NCBI RefSeq assembly: GCF_013337765.1
Contig: NZ_VBSB01000035.1
Location: forward strand, 248,001-312,000
Origin: Mycolicibacterium sphagni
GTDB lineage: Bacteria > Actinomycetota > Actinomycetes > Mycobacteriales > Mycobacteriaceae
Direction of reading: 5' to 3'
Length of the DNA stretch: 64,000 bases
Position numbers and translations under genes: made by a program. Below the pieces are notes generated by a model. That model was not told where the DNA came from, ran no database searches, and saw only the letters and a list, made by a program, of their open reading frames with translations. Shown piece by piece: positions 8,206 through 16,389 of this stretch (the first letter of the stretch is position 1; every line of letters begins with the position of its first letter).

Positions 8206-8743
8206 GCGCCTCGATCTCGAGGGTGATGGTGACCTTGTCGCCGACCACCGCGCCACCGGTCTCCAGCGGCATGTCGATGTCGATGCCGAAGTCCTTGCGG
8301 TTCAACACGACCGACGCTTCGAAGCCTGCAACCGCGCCGTGCCCCATGCCGGGATTCACACCGTTGAACGTTAACGCCAGGCTCACCGGCCGGGTCACGC
8401 CTTTGAGGGTCAAGTCACCCTCAAGCCGGTAGTCGTCACCGTCCGGCGTGACCGACGTCGACACGAACGTGGCGGTGGGGTACTTCTCGACGTCGAAGAA
8501 GTCGGCCGCCTTCAGGTGGGCGTCGCGCTGTTCGTTGCCGGAGTGCACCGAGGCGACGTCGATCTCGGCGGTCACCGACGGGGTGCCGTCCTCCGCTACG
8601 GTCACGGCGCCGCTGAACGCGCCGAAGGTCCCGCGGACCTTGCTGACGACGAGGTGGCGTACCGAGAAGCTGATCGTCGAGTGGACGGGGTCGAGCGCCC
8701 AGGTTCCTGCGCTGAGATCGGTGGTCTGAGCCGGTGCGGTCAT
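8192..8743 (-). CDS. YceI family protein
   Basis: A 183-residue YceI-family lipocalin-like beta-barrel protein that binds isoprenoid or other amphipathic lipids. Family signatures are WALDPVHSTISFSVRHL near residues 15-31, a long beta-rich core, and FGIDIDMPLETGGAVVGDKVTITLEIEA at the C-terminus. No signal peptide is seen, so it is probably cytosolic, unlike the periplasmic E. coli homologue. The gene sits where M. tuberculosis carries eis, beside degV. A GGAGAC sequence lies a few bases upstream of the ATG. The exact ligand is unknown. Confidence 0.9.
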   Translation of the reverse strand: MTAPAQTTDLSAGTWALDPVHSTISFSVRHLVVSKVRGTFGAFSGAVTVAEDGTPSVTAEIDVASVHSGNEQRDAHLKAADFFDVEKYPTATFVSTSVTPDGDDYRLEGDLTLKGVTRPVSLALTFNGVNPGMGHGAVAGFEASVVLNRKDFGIDIDMPLETGGAVVGDKVTITLEIEALKQA

Positions 8744-8841
8744 CGGGGGTGTCTCCTTGATCCGGGCGTGCGGAGCCTGATGCCCAGCACTTCAGACCAA
8801 GTAACCGGACTGCGGTCCGGATTAATTCCCGCCCGGAGGGA

Positions 8842-9897
8842 TCAACCCGAAAAGCGTCCGGTCACCGGGGGTAGGTCGGCCAGCGTCACGATGCCCGGCG
8901 CCGCGGCGACCACCGCGGGTACGGCGTTGGTCACCGGCATCGCGGTGTAGATCATGCCCAGGCCCATGAAGCCCTCCTCCGGCCAGTTCTTGGGCGGCAG
9001 GCAGTGCAGCACCGTGCGCATGTTGGGCACCCCGAACACCTGGATGACGTGACCGTGCTCGAGCGGCTTGGGTGATACGACGTGGCTGCCCATGATCCAG
9101 TTGAAGCCGACGCTGACGACGTTGCGGTCGCCGACCCAGCCGCGGTGATAGCCGTACACCCCGCCGACGGTGCCCTCCGGGATCGTCATGAAGCCGAGGT
9201 CGCTGTCGCCGGTGGCGGTGGTGAACGTGACGTCGAACGTCATCCGGTCCAGCTTGGCGCCGATCGCGTCGGCCATCATCGCCGCCGACTCGGCGAACAC
9301 CTCGCTCTCCCGGCGCACGCTCTCGTCCAGGCCAGGAGTGTCGGGGGCGCAGCCGAAGCCCATCGCGGACTGGGTGCCCGCCGACTCGTACGTCGAGCAA
9401 TCCACCGACTCGGTGATGCGGATCTCGTCGACCCGTTCACAGGAACCCGACAGCACCATGCCGACCATGTTCGTCATCCCCGGGTGCGCACCACTGCCGA
9501 AGATCGTGGAATTGCCTTGTTCACAGGCCTTTCGGATCCGGGCCAAGTCCTCGGGTGTCTGCTTGCCGCCGGTGATCCAGGCCGCCGACGAGCACACGTT
9601 GACCCCGGCCTCCAGCAGCCGCACCAACTCGTCGACACTGGGCCACAACGGGTTGTAGCAGCACGCGTCCGGCTTGGTCGCCAGCAGCGCATCGATATCG
9701 TTGGTCGCGGTGACACCGGTGGGCTCGGGCCAGCCCGACAGTTCGGCGGCATCAACACCCAGCTTGTCGGCGCCGTGGGCGTACACCCCGACCAGCTCCA
9801 GATCCGGCCTGCTGATGATCGCGTGCAGCGACCGCCGGCCGATATTGCCGGTGGTCCACTGGATCACCCGAATCGGGCGGTCGGCGGTGGCGGTCAT
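8842..9897 (-). CDS. DapB-like NAD(P)H-dependent dehydrogenase
   Basis: A 351-residue protein with an N-terminal Rossmann domain of the dihydrodipicolinate reductase type (IQWTTGNIGRRSL, residues 11-23) and a C-terminal domain like that of 2,4-diaminopentanoate dehydrogenase and related mycobacterial oxidoreductases. The family reduces or oxidises imine/amine or carbonyl substrates; the real substrate here is unknown. The ATG at 9897 has a strong AGGAGG site 6 bases upstream, so the 34-residue longer open frame is rejected. It stands alone, divergent from comEA. Confidence 0.78.
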   Translation of the reverse strand: MTATADRPIRVIQWTTGNIGRRSLHAIISRPDLELVGVYAHGADKLGVDAAELSGWPEPTGVTATNDIDALLATKPDACCYNPLWPSVDELVRLLEAGVNVCSSAAWITGGKQTPEDLARIRKACEQGNSTIFGSGAHPGMTNMVGMVLSGSCERVDEIRITESVDCSTYESAGTQSAMGFGCAPDTPGLDESVRRESEVFAESAAMMADAIGAKLDRMTFDVTFTTATGDSDLGFMTIPEGTVGGVYGYHRGWVGDRNVVSVGFNWIMGSHVVSPKPLEHGHVIQVFGVPNMRTVLHCLPPKNWPEEGFMGLGMIYTAMPVTNAVPAVVAAAPGIVTLADLPPVTGRFSG

Positions 9898-10064
9898 GGA
9901 CGTCCTCCTCGGCTGGCGAACACTTGTGACGGGTCTACCACCACCGACCGCGCTCCCGGTAGGTGATGTCCCACCGGGCGGCGTGCGCTGTCCCCACACC
10001 GGAGTTCATCCACAGGGTCGGCGGGGGCGCGCCCGGATGAGCCGTCGGTGTCCGGCCGGGGACC

Positions 10065-10070
10065 TACCGT
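10065..10070 (+). promoter_or_regulatory. -10 hexamer TACCGT before comEA
   Basis: A TANNNT hexamer ending 6 nt before the comEA ATG with no ribosome binding site between them, which fits a leaderless transcript. Confidence 0.4.
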
Positions 10071-10076
10071 CGCGGC

Positions 10077-10859
10077 ATGCGAACAGAGCAGCCATTGGCA
10101 CGCCTGCGCACGGGCGAACCAGACGCCGCCGACGATGAGGATGCCGACGAGATCCCGGTGCCCAGTTGGATCCCCGACGGGCACGCCCAACGTGGCTGGC
10201 TGACCGCGATCCGGGCTGACCCGGGCCGTGCCGGCGGTATCGCCCTGGCGGTGATCGCCGTTGTGGCCGTGCTCATCACGGTGTTCACCCTGATGCGCGA
10301 CGATCCACCGCCCGTGGTGTCGGCCAAGCTCCCGCCGGTGGAAATGGTGTCATCGGCGTCCGCGCGGCCGAGCCCGGATGCGAATCAGCCGGTGGTGGTC
10401 AGCGTCGTCGGGCTGGTCACCAAACCGGGCCTGGTCACGCTGGCGCCCGGAGCCCGCATCGCCGACGCGGTCTCGGCCGCCGGCGGCACGATCGACGGCG
10501 CCGACACCCTCGGACTGAACCTGGCCCGCCATCTCACCGACGGTGAGCAGATCGTGGTCGGTATCGGCACCCCGGCGGGTCAGCCGACCGCGCTGGGCAG
10601 CTCGGTCAGCGGGGGACCGCCCGCCGCATCGGATCCACCGGCAGCGCCGGGCAAGGGGGCACCGGCCGAACCGCTGGACCTGAACACCGCCACCGTCGAA
10701 CAACTCGATGCACTGCCCGGTATCGGACCCGTGATGGCCGCCGCCATCGTCGCCTGGCGTGACGCCAACGGAAAGTTCAGCAGCGTCGACCAACTTGGCG
10801 ATGTCGACGGCATCGGCCCGGCACGGCTGGACAAGCTGCGAGCGCTGGTCCGGGTGTGA
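10077..10859 (+). CDS. comEA: ComEA family DNA-binding protein
   Basis: A 260-residue protein with a cytosolic N-terminus, one transmembrane helix (about residues 59-79), an SLBB-type domain (roughly 110-165), a Pro/Ala/Gly linker and a C-terminal double helix-hairpin-helix DNA-binding domain (about 200-260, LNTATVEQLDALPGIGPVMA and later GDVDGIGPARLDKL). In competent bacteria ComEA is the exported double-strand DNA receptor that feeds ComEC. Mycobacteria keep comEA-comEC although natural transformation is not established for them. Stop overlaps the comEC start (GTGA). M. tuberculosis counterpart is Rv2415c. Confidence 0.92.
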   Translation: MRTEQPLARLRTGEPDAADDEDADEIPVPSWIPDGHAQRGWLTAIRADPGRAGGIALAVIAVVAVLITVFTLMRDDPPPVVSAKLPPVEMVSSASARPSPDANQPVVVSVVGLVTKPGLVTLAPGARIADAVSAAGGTIDGADTLGLNLARHLTDGEQIVVGIGTPAGQPTALGSSVSGGPPAASDPPAAPGKGAPAEPLDLNTATVEQLDALPGIGPVMAAAIVAWRDANGKFSSVDQLGDVDGIGPARLDKLRALVRV

Positions 10860-12385
10860 CCGATACGGCCGCGCGGCTGGACCTGCGACTGGTGCCTGCG
10901 GCCCTGACGGCCTGGGCGGTCACCGCGGCGGGTATCACCTGGGCGGTCGGACCGCTGCTGGTCGCGGTCTGCACGGCCGTCGGGCTCGGCTGGGCGGCGC
11001 TGACCCGATGGTGCGGCGAGGCCCGGCCGGCGCTGCGTACGGCGGCTGTCGCGGTGATCGGTGCGGCGATCGTCGGTGCGGGTTTCGCGCTGGCGGCGAC
11101 GATGCGAAGCGCGGCCGTCAGCGGCCACCCGATTGCACAACGGTTCGGCACCGTGGCCACCGTGACCGTGACGCCGGGGGAGGACCCCCGGCCGCTGGGC
11201 AGTGGCCGGCTGATGTTCCGCGGCACGCTAGCGGAGCTGAACGGCACCGAAATGCCCGGCAGTGTTGTCGTTTTCGCGTCGATGGCTGGCTTCGGCGAAC
11301 TGATGGCAGGTCAGCCGGCCGGGTTCAGGGCGCGGATCGCCCGGCCGGCCCGCCACGATCTGACGGTCGCCGTGCTCAACGCCACCGGCGAGCCGACGCT
11401 GGGCCGGGCGTCGCCGCTGCAGCGCGCGGCACGGGCGATACGCGCGCAGTTCGCCGACGTGTCTCGTGATGTGTTGCCCGCCGATCAGGCCGCCATCCTT
11501 CCTGGCCTCGTGCTGGGCGACACCTCGACCGTAAGTGTCACCACCACAGCGCAATTCCGCACCGCCGGGCTTACCCATCTGATGGCCGTGTCGGGCGCCA
11601 ACGTCACGATCGTGTGCGGCACGGTGCTGTTGTCGGCGGGTCTGGTCGGCCCACGTGCGGCGGTCGGCCTGGCCGCGGTGGCGCTGCTGGCATTCGTCAT
11701 CGTCGTACAGCCGACAGCCAGCGTGCTGCGCGCCGCGGTGATGGGCGCCATCGCGCTGGTGGCCATCGTGAGCGCCCGCAAACGCCAAGCCATTCCGGTC
11801 CTGGCGACCACCGTGCTCGGATTGCTCATCGTGGCACCGCAATTGGCGGTCGACGCCGGCTTCGCGCTGTCAGTGTCGGCGACCGCTGCACTCGTCGTGC
11901 TGGCGCCGGGCTGGGCGGCGCGGCTGATTGCGCGCGGCTGGCCGAAACCACTGGCCCAGGCGGTCTGTGTCGCGCTGGCCGCCCAACTGGTTACCGCCCC
12001 GCTGGTGGCAGCGATCTCCGGACGCCTCAGTGTCGTCGGGGTGCTCGCCAATCTGGCTGTCGCTGCGGTCATTCCACCGATCACCGTGCTGGGCACCGCC
12101 GCCGCGGCGCTGTGCTGGCTCATGCCGCAGGCCGCCGGGTTGCTGATCCGCTTCACCGGCCCCGAGTTGTGGTGGCTGCTGCGCGTCGCGTCCACCGCCG
12201 CGGAGGTTCCCGGCGCGGCAGTGCCGGTACCGTCCGGGCTCGCCGGGGTGCTCACGGTCGCCACGGCGACGCTGGCCACCGTGGTGTTGTGGCGGGGTGT
12301 CAAGGTCGGTGTCGGCCGGTGTCGGCCGGTCGTGAAACGATCGTCTGGTGAGCGAGACGGCAGGCCTGCATCTGATCCTGGGTGA
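10856..12385 (+). CDS. comEC: ComEC/Rec2 family membrane protein
   Basis: A 509-residue polytopic protein with the ComEC 'Competence' domain. It opens with paired transmembrane helices and a soluble beta-rich segment (about 100-190), then the core motif HLMAVSGANVTIV near residue 240 and eight or so further helices. The C-terminal metallo-beta-lactamase nuclease domain of classical ComEC is absent, as in other mycobacterial versions, so the nuclease step would need another protein. The 3' end overlaps holA by 38 bp. Two tandem 10-bp units (gtcggccggt at 12311-12330) lie at its end. Confidence 0.9.
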   Translation: MTDTAARLDLRLVPAALTAWAVTAAGITWAVGPLLVAVCTAVGLGWAALTRWCGEARPALRTAAVAVIGAAIVGAGFALAATMRSAAVSGHPIAQRFGTVATVTVTPGEDPRPLGSGRLMFRGTLAELNGTEMPGSVVVFASMAGFGELMAGQPAGFRARIARPARHDLTVAVLNATGEPTLGRASPLQRAARAIRAQFADVSRDVLPADQAAILPGLVLGDTSTVSVTTTAQFRTAGLTHLMAVSGANVTIVCGTVLLSAGLVGPRAAVGLAAVALLAFVIVVQPTASVLRAAVMGAIALVAIVSARKRQAIPVLATTVLGLLIVAPQLAVDAGFALSVSATAALVVLAPGWAARLIARGWPKPLAQAVCVALAAQLVTAPLVAAISGRLSVVGVLANLAVAAVIPPITVLGTAAAALCWLMPQAAGLLIRFTGPELWWLLRVASTAAEVPGAAVPVPSGLAGVLTVATATLATVVLWRGVKVGVGRCRPVVKRSSGERDGRPASDPG

Positions 12386-13319
12386 CGAGGAGCTTCTCGT
12401 CGACCGCGCCATCTCCGAGGTGCTGCGGGCCGCCCGCGCCACGGCGGGCAACGCCGACGTCCCAGTGGATCGGTTGCGCGCCGGTGAGGTGTCGGTCAAC
12501 GAGCTCGCCGAACTGCTCAGCCCGTCGCTGTTCGCCGACGAGCGGGTGGTGGTGCTCGAATCAGCCGCCGAAGCCGGCAAGGATGCCGTCGAGCTGATCG
12601 GCACAGCGGCCGCCGACCTGCCGCCCGGCACCGTGCTGGCGGTCGTGCACACCGGTGGCGGGCGGGCCAAGGCGCTGGCCGATCAGCTGAAGAAACTCGG
12701 CGCCCAGGTGCATCCGTGCGCCAAGATCGCCAAGCCTGCCGAGCGGGCTGATTTCGTGCGTGCCGAGTTCCGCGCGCTGAAGGTCAAGGTCGACGACGAC
12801 GTGGTCACCGCATTGCTCGACGCGGTCGGCTCCGATATCCGGGAACTCGCCGCGGCCTGTTCGCAGCTGGTCGCCGACACCGACGGCCAGATCGACGCGG
12901 TTGCGGTGCGGCGCTATCACAGCGGCAAGGCAGAGGTCACCGGGTTCGAGATCGCCGACAAGGCCGTGGTGGGCGATATCGCCGGGTCGGCGGAGGCGCT
13001 GCGATGGGCGATGATGGCCGGCGTACCGCACGTCGTCCTGGCCGACGCCCTGGCCGAGGCATTGCACACGATCGCCCGGGTGGGCCCGCTGACGGGAGAC
13101 CCCTACCGCCTGGCCGGCGAGCTGGGCATGCCGCCCTGGCGCATCCAGAAGGCGCAGAAACAGTCGCGGCGCTGGTCCCGCGACAAGGTGGCGACGGCGA
13201 TCCGGCTGGTGGCGGCGCTGAATGCAGATGTCAAAGGCGTAGCGGCTGATGCCGACTACGCCCTTGAGGATGCGGTGCGCAAAGTCGCGCACCTGGCCGC
13301 CGGTAGCGGCCGGGATTGA
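12348..13319 (+). CDS. holA: DNA polymerase III subunit delta
   Basis: The delta subunit of the clamp loader, which opens the beta sliding clamp during replication. At 323 residues it matches mycobacterial HolA (Rv2413c). It begins LHLILGDEELLVDRAI, the family N-terminal motif, and has the three-domain arrangement with the C-terminal helical collar domain (MPPWRIQKAQKQSRRWS). The GTG start lies inside comEC, so translation is probably coupled. The stop codon abuts the convergent rpsT stop. Confidence 0.93.
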   Translation: MSETAGLHLILGDEELLVDRAISEVLRAARATAGNADVPVDRLRAGEVSVNELAELLSPSLFADERVVVLESAAEAGKDAVELIGTAAADLPPGTVLAVVHTGGGRAKALADQLKKLGAQVHPCAKIAKPAERADFVRAEFRALKVKVDDDVVTALLDAVGSDIRELAAACSQLVADTDGQIDAVAVRRYHSGKAEVTGFEIADKAVVGDIAGSAEALRWAMMAGVPHVVLADALAEALHTIARVGPLTGDPYRLAGELGMPPWRIQKAQKQSRRWSRDKVATAIRLVAALNADVKGVAADADYALEDAVRKVAHLAAGSGRD

Positions 13320-13580
13320 TCAGATCTTGTTGAAGGCCTGAGCCAGCGCGGACTTCTTGTTGGCCGCCTGGTTCTTGTGGATTACGCCCTTGCTGGCAGC
13401 CTTGTCCAGCTTGCGGCTGGTCGCGGCCAGCAACTCAGCGGCCTTGTCCTTATCGCCCTCGGCAGCTGCCTCACGGAACCCGCGGACCGCAGTGTGGAGC
13501 GAGCTCTTCACCGACTTGTTGCGCACACGGCGCCGCTCGTTGGTGCGGATGCGCTTTTCCTGCGACTTGATGTTGGCCAC
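13320..13580 (-). CDS. rpsT: 30S ribosomal protein S20
   Basis: An 86-residue, Lys/Arg/Ala-rich protein that binds 16S rRNA in the body of the small subunit. It starts with the family sequence MANIKSQEKRIRTNERRRVRNKSVKSSL and ends with the conserved NKKSALAQAF segment. The GTG start is preceded by GAGGAA with 7 bases between. Monocistronic, convergent and directly abutting holA. This holA/rpsT arrangement is shared with M. tuberculosis. Confidence 0.97.
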   Translation of the reverse strand: MANIKSQEKRIRTNERRRVRNKSVKSSLHTAVRGFREAAAEGDKDKAAELLAATSRKLDKAASKGVIHKNQAANKKSALAQAFNKI

Positions 13581-13738
13581 GCGTTAGTTCCTCGTCTTCA
13601 AGCTTTGGGGGTCTCTGTCTTGCAGGGGCCACCGGGCCCTCGTGCAGCGACTGTTCAGGGTACCAGTCTGGGGTGCAATCTCCCAAAGTGGAGCTCACTG
13701 GCCTGCCGAAACGACGAGATTGGGGCAGCATGTGACGG

Positions 13739-15412
13739 GTGAGCCTTCGTACCCTGCCTTCGGAAGCCAGCCGGACGTCACGTAACGGTTCGCGACAACC
13801 GCGCCGACATGACCATATCTTCGGTGGCTACAACGACATGGGCTCCTATGCCAAGGCATTCGACGAGATGTTCGACAGCCAGGGCAACGTCCGGGGGCCG
13901 TACAAAGGCATCTTCGCCGAGCTCGCCCCGTCCGACGCCGAGGAGCTCGAGGCCAGGGCAGAGGCGCTGGGCCGCGCGTTCATCGACCAGGGCATCACGT
14001 TCTCGCTGTCCGGCCAGGAGCGGCCCTTCCCGCTCGACCTGGTGCCGCGCGTCATCTCCGCCGCCGAGTGGTCCCGGCTGGAACGCGGCATCACCCAGCG
14101 GGTCAAAGCGCTGGAGATGTACCTCGACGACATCTACGGCGACCAGGAGATCCTGCGCGACGGGGTCATCCCACGCCGGCTGGTCACCTCCTGCGAGCAC
14201 TTCCACCGGCAGGCCGCCGGGATCAACCCACCCAACGGGGTGCGCATCCACGTCGCCGGTATCGACCTGGTTCGCGACGCGCAGGGCATCTTCCGGGTGC
14301 TCGAGGACAATCTGCGGTCCCCGTCGGGGGTCTCCTACGTCATGGAGAACCGGCGCACGATGGCCCGGGTCTTCCCGAACCTGTTCGCCACCCACCGGGT
14401 GCGCGCGGTCGGCGACTACTCGTCGCATCTCCTGCGGGCGCTGCGCAATGCCGCGGCCACCAACGAGGCCGACCCCACCGTCGTCGTCCTCACGCCGGGC
14501 CCGTTCAACTCCGCCTACTTCGAGCACTCCCTGCTGGCCCGGCAGATGGGTGTGGAACTCGTCGAGGGCCGCGACCTGTTCTGTCGCGACAACGTCGTCT
14601 ATATGCGCACCACCGAGGGCGAGCGTCAGGTCGACGTCATCTACCGCCGCATCGACGACGACTACCTCGACCCCATGCAATTCCGCCCCGACTCCGTGCT
14701 GGGGGTGGCGGGTGTGCTCAACGCGGCCCGCGCCGGCAACGTGGTGATCTCGAGTGCGGTCGGCAACGGCGTCGGTGACGACAAGCTCGTCTACACCTAC
14801 GTGCCGACGATCATCGAGTACTACCTCGGCGAGAAGCCGTTGCTGGCCAACGTCGACACGTTGCGGTGCTGGCTCGACACCGAACGTGAAGAGGTGCTCG
14901 ACCGCCTCGACGAACTGGTGATCAAACCGGTGGAGGGCTCGGGCGGCTACGGCATCGTGTTCGGCCCGGACGCCTCCGAGAAGGAACTGGCCACCATCCG
15001 CAAGAAGGTCATCGGCGATCCCCGCGGCTGGATCGCCCAGCCGGTGGTGCAACTGTCGACGGTGCCGACCAAGGTCGGGGATGCCCTGGCGCCCCGGCAC
15101 GTCGACCTGCGCCCGTTCGCCGTCAACGACGGAGAGGAGGTGTGGGTGCTGCCCGGCGGGCTGACCCGCACCGCGTTGATCGAGGGGTCGCTGGTGGTGA
15201 ACTCCAGCCAGGGCGGCGGATCCAAGGACACCTGGGTGCTGGCCTCGAAGACCTCGGTGGCCGCCCGCGAACTCGGCGCGGCCGAGGTTGTCCGCAAGAT
15301 CCCCAAGGCGGCCAAGGCACCGGTCGCAGAGAAGGGCGCCGAGCAGAATCAGCAGCAGCAGGGCCAACAACAGCAGAACCAGCAGCAGCAACAGCAGCAG
15401 GTGATGCGCTGA
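13739..15412 (+). CDS. circularly permuted ATP-grasp protein with poly-Gln tail
   Basis: A 557-residue member of the circularly permuted ATP-grasp family (Rv2411c type). It resembles peptide or amide-bond-forming ligases that couple ATP hydrolysis to acyl phosphate formation, but no product is known. Recognisable segments are the N-terminal YDEMFD-like motif, RVLEDNLRSPSGVSYV and VIKPVEGSGGYGIVFGP in the nucleotide-binding part. The last 22 codons are almost all Gln (poly-CAG/CAA), an expansion also present in the M. tuberculosis homologue. First gene of a three-gene operon with the alpha-E and transglutaminase genes (TGATG overlap). The GTG start is supported by homology and by CAGCAT 7 nt upstream; an ATG at 13838 is the alternative. 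Confidence 0.88.
   Translation: MSLRTLPSEASRTSRNGSRQPRRHDHIFGGYNDMGSYAKAFDEMFDSQGNVRGPYKGIFAELAPSDAEELEARAEALGRAFIDQGITFSLSGQERPFPLDLVPRVISAAEWSRLERGITQRVKALEMYLDDIYGDQEILRDGVIPRRLVTSCEHFHRQAAGINPPNGVRIHVAGIDLVRDAQGIFRVLEDNLRSPSGVSYVMENRRTMARVFPNLFATHRVRAVGDYSSHLLRALRNAAATNEADPTVVVLTPGPFNSAYFEHSLLARQMGVELVEGRDLFCRDNVVYMRTTEGERQVDVIYRRIDDDYLDPMQFRPDSVLGVAGVLNAARAGNVVISSAVGNGVGDDKLVYTYVPTIIEYYLGEKPLLANVDTLRCWLDTEREEVLDRLDELVIKPVEGSGGYGIVFGPDASEKELATIRKKVIGDPRGWIAQPVVQLSTVPTKVGDALAPRHVDLRPFAVNDGEEVWVLPGGLTRTALIEGSLVVNSSQGGGSKDTWVLASKTSVAARELGAAEVVRKIPKAAKAPVAEKGAEQNQQQQGQQQQNQQQQQQQVMR
15344..15400 (+). repeat. CAG/CAA poly-glutamine microsatellite
   Basis: Codons for Gln, mostly CAG with some CAA, AAC and one Gly, form the C-terminal tail of the ATP-grasp gene. 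Such triplet runs are prone to slippage in length between strains. Confidence 0.8.
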
Positions 15413-16389
15413 TGCTGGCCCGTAACGCCGAGGCGCTCTACTGGATCGGGCGCTATGTCGAGCGGGCCGACGACACCGCCCGCATTCTCGACATCACCGT
15501 CCACCAACTGCTCGAGGATTCCAGCGTCGACCCCGACCACACGTCCCGGGTGCTGTTGCAGGTGCTGGGTATCGAGCCGCCCAAACACCAGCTCGACCTG
15601 TGGTCGCTGACCGACCTGGTGGCGTTCAGTCGCGACTTGGAGGGCGGCTGCTCGATCGTCGACGCGATCTCGGCGGCGCGCGAAAATGCCCGATCTGCAC
15701 GGGAAGTCACGTCCACCGACATGTGGGAGTGCCTGAACACCACCTATAACGCGCTGGCCGAACGCGAGCGCGCAGCCCGCCGGCTGGGCCCCCACGAGTT
15801 CTTCAGCTTCATCGAGGGCCGGGCAGCGATGTTCGCGGGGCTGACCGACTCGACACTGTCGCGAGACGACGGCTACCGCTTCCTGGTGCTCGGCCGCGCC
15901 ATCGAACGGGTCGATATGACGGTGCGGCTGTTGCTATCCCGGGTCGGGGACAGTGCATCCTCGCCGGCGTGGGTCACGGTGCTGCGCTCGGCCGGCGCCC
16001 ACGACACCTATCTGCGGACCTACCGCGGTGTGCTCGATGCCAGCCGGGTCGTCGAATTCATGTTGCTGGACCGGCTTTTCCCGCGATCGATCTACTACTC
16101 GCTCAAATTGGCCGAGCACAGTCTCGACGAATTGATGCACCGCGCGCACAACCGCATCGGGTCCACCGCCGAGGCGCAGCGTCTGCTCGGGCGGGCCCGC
16201 AGCGAGCTGGAGTTCATCCGACCTGGCGTGCTGCTCGAGTCGCTGGAAGAACGGCTCGCCAGCTTGCAGGAGACCTGCCGCGACGTCGGAGAAGCGGTGG
16301 CGCTGCAGTACTTCCACTCGGCGCCGTGGGTGGCGTGGTCGGATGCCGGCCAGCACGCCGAACTTGTCATCGAGGAAGGTGAGATCTAA
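15412..16389 (+). CDS. alpha-E domain-containing protein
   Basis: A 325-residue, almost wholly alpha-helical protein of the alpha-E family (Rv2410c type), starting with the characteristic MLARNAEALYWIGRYVERADDTAR. The family is nearly always encoded between a circularly permuted ATP-grasp gene and a transglutaminase-like gene, as here, and is thought to act with them in an uncharacterised peptide-modifying system. No catalytic motif is evident. The ATG overlaps the upstream stop by one base; the frame open to 15142 is overlap with the previous gene. Confidence 0.88.
   Translation: MLARNAEALYWIGRYVERADDTARILDITVHQLLEDSSVDPDHTSRVLLQVLGIEPPKHQLDLWSLTDLVAFSRDLEGGCSIVDAISAARENARSAREVTSTDMWECLNTTYNALAERERAARRLGPHEFFSFIEGRAAMFAGLTDSTLSRDDGYRFLVLGRAIERVDMTVRLLLSRVGDSASSPAWVTVLRSAGAHDTYLRTYRGVLDASRVVEFMLLDRLFPRSIYYSLKLAEHSLDELMHRAHNRIGSTAEAQRLLGRARSELEFIRPGVLLESLEERLASLQETCRDVGEAVALQYFHSAPWVAWSDAGQHAELVIEEGEI

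Noticed and set aside
9082..9966. 294-codon plus-strand frame over the DapB-like gene
   Set aside because: Antisense shadow of a gene with a clear Rossmann motif and strong ribosome binding site.
13295..13311. GGCCGC/GCGGCC stem near the holA stop as a terminator for rpsT
   Set aside because: It lies within conserved holA codons for Leu-Ala-Ala-Gly residues and GC-rich stems of this size are frequent here.
13778..15391. 537-codon frame opposite the ATP-grasp gene
   Set aside because: Begins with a poly-Leu run that is simply the complement of the poly-Gln codons; no domain.
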